From Cephalotus follicularis (taxonomy: Eukaryota > Streptophyta > Magnoliopsida > Oxalidales > Cephalotaceae), in NCBI GenBank assembly GCA_001972305.1, contig BDDD01000716.1:186001-250000 (forward strand): a stretch of DNA of 64,000 bases, written 5' to 3'. The notes under the pieces are model-generated. The model had not been told where the DNA came from, searched no databases, and saw nothing but the letters and a program-made list of their open reading frames with translations. Shown here one piece after another: positions 56,431 through 64,000 of the stretch. The position numbers were made by a program, and so were the translations under genes. Position 1 is the first letter of the stretch. Every line of letters starts with the position of its first letter.

Positions 56431-56534
56431 AAGATAAAATAAATGTCATTTAAGCATAGTAAATAAATAAAGCTGTGAGAAACTAATTTAAATTACCTCA
56501 AATCTCAGTTGGGTAGAGTCTCGTGCTGATAACG

Positions 56535-56767
56535 TGTTATAAACTTCTGGGATTAACTAACAACTGAAGATTGCACTATAAAGAATTTCAGAGAGAAAGT
56601 GAGAGAGAATAAGAGATTTCTTATTATGAATTCCTTAATTTCTTCTTAACATTACATTCCTATTTATAGGAGTTTAGGGGGTTGTTAGAATAGTAATTGG
56701 GTTGTTGGAATAGTAATTCATACTTAATTTTGCCTAGTTTTGCCTAACTTTGACTAATTTTACAATA
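56535..56767 (-). repeat. K2 5' LTR
   Basis: 233 bp; 10 bp longer than the 3' LTR through one extra GTTTTGCCTA unit. Followed on the minus strand by CGTTATCAGCACGAG, the usual PBS region of this Copia group. Confidence 0.9.
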
Positions 56768-56772
56768 GATTA
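56768..56772. repeat. Target-site duplication of K2, right copy (GATTA)
   Basis: Matches 51363-51367. Confidence 0.85.
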
Positions 56773-58330
56773 TCTGTTATCGCTTTATAATCTCAGGGGG
56801 TTTTTTTTATTATACTTTTTTTAATAGTATAAAAAATAAATAAATTTAATAAAAGATTTAAAAATTTATATTTATAAATATGACATTTCACATTAATTCA
56901 TCAATTATATTTTTTAACATCACTAGGATGATATTTTGATAATCATAAATTATTGAAATATATACTCTCTATTTTATTTTTCTCTCTCTCTAAAATTATA
57001 TAATTATTTTATATTATTATATATATATTGTTGAGCATAAAATTACAAATAAACATTAAATAATACTAAATAAATATTATATTATATAATTTAAGTTTAA
57101 AAATGATGTTTAATGATGTTACTATTTTTTTTATAAAAGTTGATATTTAATTTAATATATTTTTTCTCTATTTTGCATATTTTGTAATGTGGTTGCTTAT
57201 GTGATGTATTATTTGTGTTTTGGGTCATACTATGCTGTAATATTTACATATTTATGTTTAATACTTCATTAAATTTGTGGATTTACATTAATTTTTATCA
57301 TAAGTAATACCGTTTTTTTAGCCCATATTTATTACTAAAATTCGTAACATAGCCACCTATATTTGTATACGTATTAGTCGCATTTGTTTATTTTACTGTT
57401 TTTTTGATCGATTTTTAAAAATAATAAAATGAATTATACTAGTAGTTATGTAATATCGTTTATATCCCGTGTCGTATATTATTAACTAAGGTAGAGAGTT
57501 AATATTGGTGAAATATAGATAGCCAATATTGAAAAGGGTGGATGGCTAACATTGGTGGAAGGTTTATGTTTTATAAATGATCAATAATGATATTAGACTG
57601 ACATCATCATTGATCATATTAAATATTTTTTTATAAGTAATGTTATTAATCACAATTGAGGTTGTCAAAATATCATTGATATTTTTTTAAATATCATTAA
57701 TGATATTTTGATTTTTAATAAAACAATCATCACTTATGATTAATAACATTATTTTTTTTATTACGCGACTGTACCTAGAAGGTATTTTTGATATGACCAG
57801 TTTTCCTTGGCAGGAAGAACTTCCTCGTCTGAAGGGTGATGGAAAATATTGATCCTATCAATTTATACTAAAGGATTTATAACTATTAGAATTTATAAAA
57901 ATATATAAGATAAAGTACAAAAAAAAAAACCTTCTCGAGGTTCAAACAGCCCACACTTTGATCCATTTAGTTTGATAAATAGTACTTTGGTTCATGAAAA
58001 AATATGAGTTTGAGGGACACTTGGGTCCAACATGTTGTTAAAAGATCCCTTAAAAAAGTCAAAAGTGTGTTTTGACTATGCTTATTAAAGCTTGAAAAAT
58101 ACCACAATAGCCTCTACCATTTACAAAACCGCTTTCCTTTCAACCTTCTCAAACCTTCATTATCCAGCCTCTTCTAGACTTCATCATCCCCACGACCAAG
58201 GTAGTCTCACCATTGTTGCACCACTGCCAACTAGCACATACCACAATCACTAACCATCACTTAGCACATGCACCGTCACTTCTTAATCTCACCTTACTAT
58301 TCAACGTATGAACATTGCACCAAAAAAAAT
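56773..58330. other. AT-rich spacer
   Basis: Very AT-rich with no coding signal. One foldback repeat (57638-57751) is listed separately. Confidence 0.6.
57638..57751. repeat. Foldback (hairpin) repeat
   Basis: TAATGTTATTAATCAC at the left is inverted at the right (ATGATTAATAACATTA), and AAAATATCATTGATATTT is answered by AAATATCATTAATGATATTT. A MITE-like hairpin of about 114 bp. Confidence 0.7.
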
Positions 58331-58332
58331 TA

Positions 58333-58690
58333 GAGTAAGACGGATTCAAGAATTTCATTGAGGAGATAAAATTAATTACATATTTATTTAAAACAAAACA
58401 ATAATATCAAAATATAATTTACGAAAATATATATTATTCGTATTACCCATTCATAATAAATAACAAAATAAAATATTGTTTTATAATAATATCTATAAAA
58501 TATATTACACATAAAAATTATTTATAAAATTATGGATTATTTCTGTTTATGATGTCTTTGAATTTGATCTTTGAGTTTAATGAATTAAAACAAAAAATTT
58601 AATAGACTTAGTTTAATAAAAGAACAAGCACAAGTTTAATTTTTTGGGTCCACAGGGAATAGTTGCCCCTCGTGATTAGATCCACCATTG
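58333..58690. mobile_element. Remnant of a hAT-like non-autonomous element
   Basis: The left end AAGACGGATTCAAGAATTTC and the right end (inverted CAATGGTGGATCTAATCACG) have the CAGGGGCGGATCC-type form. AGTAAG occurs next to both ends. Degenerate; the AT-rich inside has no ORF. Confidence 0.45.
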
Positions 58691-58824
58691 AGTAAGGTAT
58701 TTTATTAGACATCTCATGCCAAATATACAAAAATCCACGTTTCTTATCCGCATGAGCAATGAATAATATAACCTAATCACACAAATCATATCAACTCTAT
58801 CAATAAAAAAGGCGAGAGTCAAAG

Positions 58825-58900
58825 AAACCAAATCAAGTGAAATATTAAGATGAGAAGTGTGAAACCCAATTAAGCGAAATATTAAGATGAGAAGTGTAAT
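58825..58900. repeat. Short tandem duplication
   Basis: GAAATATTAAGATGAGAAGT occurs twice, about 40 bp apart. Confidence 0.8.
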
Positions 58901-59419
58901 GTATGGCAAAACACCCCCGATCTTTGTCCTTTGAAAGAAGAAACTAAGAAGAGCAAATCAAATGGATATTAACCTACCTGACTAATTTCATAAGTTGATA
59001 CTCTACGAGAACAAGATTAATAATTAACAGAGATTAAGATACATAACATTAATTAACAAAATAAGGTGGACTTTTGAGTGCTAAGGTTTTCACCAAAATT
59101 TCCGTGACAAAATACAATATGAAAACTTCAAATATAAGCGATCACATTTGTCATAAAACATGAATGAGTTTATTGCATAGAGTCTATTAAAATTATATAA
59201 TAAACAACATAAAAATAACAATTCTTCTCAATTATCATGTTGGTGATCATTATTTGCAACTGTCTTCCTTTTTATATATTTCAATTCTTTAATTACGTTT
59301 AGTAATGAAATGAATTCTATCAAGTAAAACAAACTAATTTAGTATAATACTGGATAAATTTTTTTTTTATAAAACAACTGTGAGATTCAAATATATATAT
59401 CGTTAAAGTGGAGAGAGGC

Positions 59420-59570
59420 GCTACTCCCAGTAAAACTGGGAGCTGCACGCCCAATATATATATATCAGTAAAAATAACTTTCCCTCACACGTCCAAAAAA
59501 CTTTCTCCCTCTCTCTCTCCCTCTCTATTACCCAGTCGACAAAATAACTTTCCCTCTCTCTCTTTCTCTC
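59420..59570. repeat. Short hairpin and CT microsatellite
   Basis: CTCCCAGTAAAACTGGGAG (59424-59442) is a perfect 8-bp stem with a 3-base loop, followed by (TA)n and then CTCTCTCTCC tracts at 59500-59570. Confidence 0.7.
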
Positions 59571-59879
59571 CTTGTTAAGTAGTGTAATTAAATGTAATGA
59601 CTAATTGCATAGTTTGAATTATAACAAAAGTAGTGTAACTCATGTGAAATTCATGATTTAAAATTTAGAGATTATAGAAATTGACAATTTGTGATTTCAA
59701 ATGTAATTTTAATGATTTTTTAAAGACTATATCAGGTCAATCCGAATCAACTATAAGTCCAATCATCAGTTCAATTCCACCCAACCCAATCAATTCATTG
59801 AAGCATATATGCGAGGTAGTACGATGGGTCAGATTGACCAGACTACTTCGGTTTCCAAAACAATAATATTTAGGTAGAA

Positions 59880-61780
59880 TGTTGACAAAATACTTTTGGG
59901 CCTAGAACTACAAACTTGGGCCTAATATGTAACGTAACACGCAATAAGCTAAAAACATCGAGATCATTCGACAAAAATATATAGAAGAATTGTTTTTAAT
60001 CGTAGAGATTTACAATTACACCCGAGACCACAACGGGGATTCGTCTTGTCTTATCCCATCCCATAATAGACATGGATTCTTTGAAATAGTAGATATTGCC
60101 ACGTATCTATCCGAGAGAATATGAGCAACTTGAATGGATGCGGGACTCTAATTATTATTTAAGGGAGAAATTATGTTTTATTGAAAATGGAGGAGTCACC
60201 AATTGGTTTAGGTATGGTTGAACACCTAATTATTTCTAACAAATTTTAAATGGGTTTGCGTTACCACAAATTAGGATTGGGGATACAATTATAAACGGTG
60301 AAAGTATTAGCACCTCCATGATGCCCATCACAGTGACGGTATTCACAACTGTGCGTCGATTTGTCTTGATGTTTATTTAAATAATTATTAAAAGCAAGAA
60401 TAGAAAAAGTTATTTATAATAAATAAGCATAGAACATGATTTATTCATTTTTATTTTGTTTTCGATATGCTTAACATTAGAAATTTCACAAGATTCTCCT
60501 ACCGCATGCATATCATAAGAAGGCCCTATCCTTGAGAGATTTTAAGGGTGATGTCACCGCACATATTTTTAAGTTTCATCGACGGATTTACTAATTACCA
60601 ATTAAGATACACCGTTGAAGACGATAAATATTAAACAAATGAATTCATTTTGATCTAAACACGGAAATTAATTTGCTGATCATGCAATTAGCACCATATA
60701 ATTAAATTAGAGAGTCAAGATGGTAACCATACCTTATTGATGAACAAATAGCCAAGCTTAGGGGGGATGGGGAGTGAATAAGCTATTAAAAAATTAATTA
60801 ACAACAAGTTAAAATATTATCCAAACAATTAAAAATAAACATAAACACAATAAACTAAATATTAGCACAAGATGATATTGAGTTATTTTAACAAACACTT
60901 TAGAAACTCAATATGACAAAATAAACACAAAGATAGTATAGAGGTATTTCCACAAACACTTAGCAAACTCAATATAACAAAATAAGCACAATGTGAATAT
61001 TGGGTATTAAAGTTTATACATGAAAAATCATCCGAATGTTGTACTGAATGTCATGAAAGCGCTATATAAGCCCAAGAGACTGATCAACATATATCCTAGG
61101 TCTCCTGGAGACCAATGCATCATGCACCTTTGAAAATGGGTCATGAAAGGTTTGGACAAGGACACCTAACAACTCTTGTAGATGTCAACTTCATACTCAT
61201 CTCTTGGAATGGAGATTCCCGCCCTTAAGGAGGTGTTAATCCAAGATTATAATATCTTAAAACGTAGATTCCCACCTTGAGAGAGGTGTTATTCCCAGAT
61301 TCTCTTGGAAGGTAAATTCCTGCTATGAAAGGGTGTTAATCCCAGATTAGATATGACTATATGAGATCAGCACGATGATTTTATACATTCAGGATTACAC
61401 CATAAGGTACAAAACACCTTGTCATATCTATAGTAAGCCCACACTTGCTTTTACAATGTCGTAGGCCATGAAAGACGTCTCATGCGCCTTGTCAAGCCCA
61501 TTGCACGAAGAATTGAGTGAACTTGCCATGAACTATCATTCATGCACCCTTGTACTTTACCCTTGGAACTTGAACAAAGTTCTAAAGGTTGGTTTAAGGT
61601 TAAGTGCTTAAGGGGGTTGTAAATGCCCTTCTCACTTAACTGATTCAATGATCCTTGTTGAGGGTCTTGGTTATGTGGCTAAAAGAGTAAACTGGCTTTG
61701 CAACGTGATTTATTACCCCATTTGATTTTATGGGGTAAATCACATGGCCTATTTTCAAGGGATTGAGTTTGATCACGAAT
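59880..61780 (+). other. Probable old LTR or retroelement remnants
   Basis: 60170-60330 reads GGAGTCACCA...AGTATTAGCACCTCC, of the style of Ogre/Tat LTRs (GGAGTCGCCACC, GTTAGGCACCC). 61200-61350 has three imperfect units of about 60 bp with GATTCCC(G/A)CC and GGTGTTAATCC. No ORF of note and no clear borders, so assignment is tentative. Confidence 0.35.
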
Positions 61781-61788
61781 TAAGTGTT

Positions 61789-62474
61789 GATAAGTGTTCT
61801 CCCTAACCTCAGAAGACAATAGAGGTTAGATACCATATCATCCCATCTCAGCGGAGATAGATTTGTCTCGGCTAGTTGACACAATAGTAATTCTCAGAGA
61901 AGAGATCAGGAGTCCCAGGTCCACCCCCCTAATATCTTGTTCAGTAAGCTCCTCAGGATATTCATCATTATGGGACTTAATGACGCATTAATGGAGATGG
62001 GACAGATAGACTTCAGCCATATTTTGGGGAGAAGCAACAGGTCAGGGGGTGGCTGGCATTTAATATATGGAAGTTACCCGCCCTTGCCAGAAGACAGCTA
62101 ACAGGGACAAAGGGTCATCTGAGCACAATTACTGCCACTATAAAAGCCCCCAACCACCGCATTTAAAGGGGTTATATATTTTCTCACTCTATCACTTACC
62201 AAATTATCTCAGCATACACATACAACCATCTCGGCCAAGGCATAAAGCATCTCAACTAACATACATAAACACTAAAACATCTACATCAGGATGAACTTTG
62301 ACTTGATCATCGAAGGATAGTCTAGGAGACCACTTCAGAGCTATCTTTTGACCATTTTTTTTTACTGATTTTAGGCCGACCTTAGCCCTAACAGACATCT
62401 TGCAACTGGACTCACTTCAACCTCAGAAAAAGGGTTATTATAAATTCGTTATTGATCGAATCTAAGCATCAACA
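61789..62474 (+). repeat. G3 5' LTR (Gypsy), left border uncertain
   Basis: Ends GCATCAACA at 62474, directly before the PBS. Candidate TATA box CACTATAAAAGCCCC at 62136. The start is placed at TGATAAGTGTTCTCCC because it resembles the TGAT... LTR starts of G1 and G2, but there is no second copy to confirm it. Confidence 0.6.
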
Positions 62475-62493
62475 TTGGCACCGTCTGTGGGAA
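62475..62493 (+). other. G3 primer-binding site
   Basis: TTGGCACCGTCTGTGGGAA directly after the LTR, one base different from the G2 site. Confidence 0.8.
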
Positions 62494-62541
62494 TCTGGAT
62501 GAAAGGTTAGTCAACATTTATGTCCATCACAACCCAACCCT

Positions 62542-62898
62542 ATGGCCGGACAACCGATAGGATCGAAGAAAGTTACTTCTAAGAACCAATCTATGGCTGG
62601 AGTATCACGCTAACCAGTCACTAGAAACAACCCAGAGGGGGAATTCCGGGATGAGCATCCTAGCGTCGAACAATCTCGTAGTCGTAGTTTAGCTACCAGA
62701 CAGGAGGTCAACAACCGTCCAATTCCTGACGATCCCATCTGGAGGAAGGAGAATGGAGAACAACTAGCCACCCGGGCTGAGACGCAAAAGATGGCCCAAC
62801 AAATGTTTTTGTTCACCTAATCATTGGGCATGGATTATCCCATGCAAGGAATGAATCCGACGCGAGCTGACATTATCCAATTAGTTCGGTAGATAGAG
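62542..62898 (+). pseudogene. G3 gag N-terminus (broken)
   Basis: ATG at 62542, then MAGQPIGSKKVTSKNQSMAG. TAA at 62611, open again (NNPEGEFRDEHPSVEQSRSR, WRKENGEQLATRAETQKM) to TAA at 62818, then RADIIQLVR and TAG at 62890. This is the poorly conserved N-terminal gag region of a Tat-like element, cut off by LTR D2 at about 62898. Confidence 0.65.
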
Positions 62899-64000
62899 TG
62901 TGGAGAATAAATTAAAATAACCCAAAATCAACCACCTACAGCCGACTGCCTAGTTTATAGAGGAACAGTCGACTGGTCGATGCGAGGAGTGGACAGTCGA
63001 CCGTCAAGTAAATACAGTCGACTGGTAAGGCACAGGACAAGTGTCTGTGCATGGCGCGAGACAGAGAAGAGGCGTGACATGCAATGGACAGGTATTGTAT
63101 GCATGCCACCAGCTGTAATAACATGCAAGGGTGATGCCTTGCATGTCCTCTATTCCTCGTGCAGACTTGCTGACCTGCAACCTGCAAAACAGAAGAGAAA
63201 AGAGTGAGAAGAGGTGCATGTGAGAGAGAGAAGAGAAGAGAGGGAAGGTTGAGTTAATGGGATCCTAACGAATTCTAAGGTTTTAAAACCTTTATATCAG
63301 TTGTGAAGAGCTGATTTAAGTGTTAGAAAACACTGAGGAGAGAAAATCGAATGAGAGAATTGTTGGAGCTTGCATGTTGATAGTTGGAGTTGTAAAGGGA
63401 GAATTAAGCTTTAAATATTTCGGGTAAGTCACCATTTCGAGTTGTTACTGATATTAAGGTTGTTAGTGAATCAAACACTGATGTTAGCTATATGTATCCA
63501 CTGTTAAACATAACCTTGGAACTATAATCTTGGAATTAGGATGGGAATGAAAATTGGTTAAATGTGGAACTAGAGTAAAGAGATTTCACTAAGCTACTGT
63601 TGGAGTTCTAGTTGTTAACATGACTAGATAACTACATAAACGTACTGGTGTTAATATCTAAACCTGTATACATACAACCATATAGATTAATTACCGGATT
63701 TTGGAAGATTGAGTTGGGTGAAGAACTTGGAACTCAAAGAGAGGAATCAACTCAATTTGATTCCGGGATAGCATTTGAGGTAGGGGTTTTGACATGTTTT
63801 AGAAAATATAATATGTATATCATGCTTGGATGTTTTCTGTATGATTGCATGTTATGGATTGATTGAAATTGGATTGTGAGCATGCATATTCTGTTTTATT
63901 AATCTACTGCCTGACGATTCTAGACAAAAACAGTCGACTGTTTAATCCCAACAGTCGGCTGCTCAATGTAAACAGTCGACTGTTAAGGATAAACAGTCGA
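62899..64000 (+). mobile_element. LTR D2 (partial; continues past the right edge)
   Basis: Begins TGTGGAGAATAAATTAAAAT. From about 63757 it matches D1 (20065 onwards), for example GGGATAGC(A/G)TTTGAGGTAGG. It carries AGTCGACT arrays at 62941-63025 and 63929-64000. The region around 63200-63300 is AG-rich. Its 3' end lies outside the window. Confidence 0.7.

Larger units (their letters stand above)
51368..56767 (-). mobile_element. Ty1/Copia element K2 (5.4 kb), complete but degenerate
   Basis: Minus-strand element with 5' LTR 56767-56535 and 3' LTR 51590-51368, GATTA on both sides. The LTRs differ by about seven substitutions and one 10-bp indel in 223 bp (about 3%). On the minus strand they start TATTGTAAAATTAG and end TTTATAACA, so the termini are TA...CA, not TG...CA. 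Gag, integrase, RT and RNase H are all recognisable, with many stops. Confidence 0.92.

Noticed and set aside
1..64000. tRNA, rRNA or snRNA genes
   Set aside because: None was recognised by eye; short PBS sequences resemble tRNA 3' ends only because they prime reverse transcription. A tRNAscan/Infernal run would be decisive.

Overview
This is a transposon-rich stretch of a eudicot plant genome. Evidence for that: two intron-bearing host genes of plant type with GT-AG introns, Ty3/Gypsy and Ty1/Copia retrotransposons with plant-type domains, MITEs and hAT remnants, and long AT-rich spacers. I cannot name the species. About 80% of the window is mobile DNA; the host genes sit in a small island at 26.8-35.8 kb.

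Left block (1-25.65 kb). An old minus-strand Ty3/Gypsy element (G1) starts with its 5' LTR at 25651-25151 and reads leftwards through gag, protease, reverse transcriptase, RNase H and the integrase C-terminus. It is cut into at least five pieces by later insertions: LTR D1 (20065-21675) fused to a gag-only Copia element K1 (16347-20064), a hAT-like stretch (about 14940-15816), a very long solo LTR 'A' (8231-14845) that itself holds solo LTR 'C' (8751-11720), and solo LTR 'B' (4964-7976). B and C have exact 5-bp target duplications (AACAT, TTACT). A has a near-perfect one (ATATG/ATATC), and the G1 reading frame rejoins in frame across A. A second copy of A, in reverse orientation (A'), fills 1-2956 and runs off the left edge; it cuts a fragment of another Copia polyprotein (2962-3530).

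Gene island (25.7-36 kb). A seven-exon NHL-repeat membrane protein gene lies on the plus strand (26838-30390). A three-exon DCC-family (DUF393) thiol-disulfide oxidoreductase-like gene lies on the minus strand (35829-32866). The two converge, and a 467-bp non-autonomous hAT element with an 8-bp target duplication (7/8 identical) lies between them. MITEs sit in the upstream region of the first gene and in intron 1 of the second.

Right block (36-64 kb). A foldback, Mutator-like element with purine/pyrimidine-rich arms (36007-38432) is followed by a plus-strand Tat-lineage Gypsy element, G2 (38607-50041). Its gag-pol is dead, but it carries an open antisense gene (aORF) with its own TATA box and introns. 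Then come a fragment of a peroxisomal enoyl-CoA isomerase gene (pseudogene, 50905-51188), a complete but degenerate minus-strand Copia element K2 with GATTA target duplications (51368-56767), AT-rich DNA with small foldback and hAT remnants, and a third Gypsy element G3 (LTR to 62474, gag start 62542) broken by LTR D2 (62899 to beyond the right edge).

The points most worth a second look are the self-contained antisense gene in G2, a shared TCGACGC-type short-repeat array inside LTRs of different superfamilies (B, C, D, K1), and the deep nesting with deletion scars at K1/D1.
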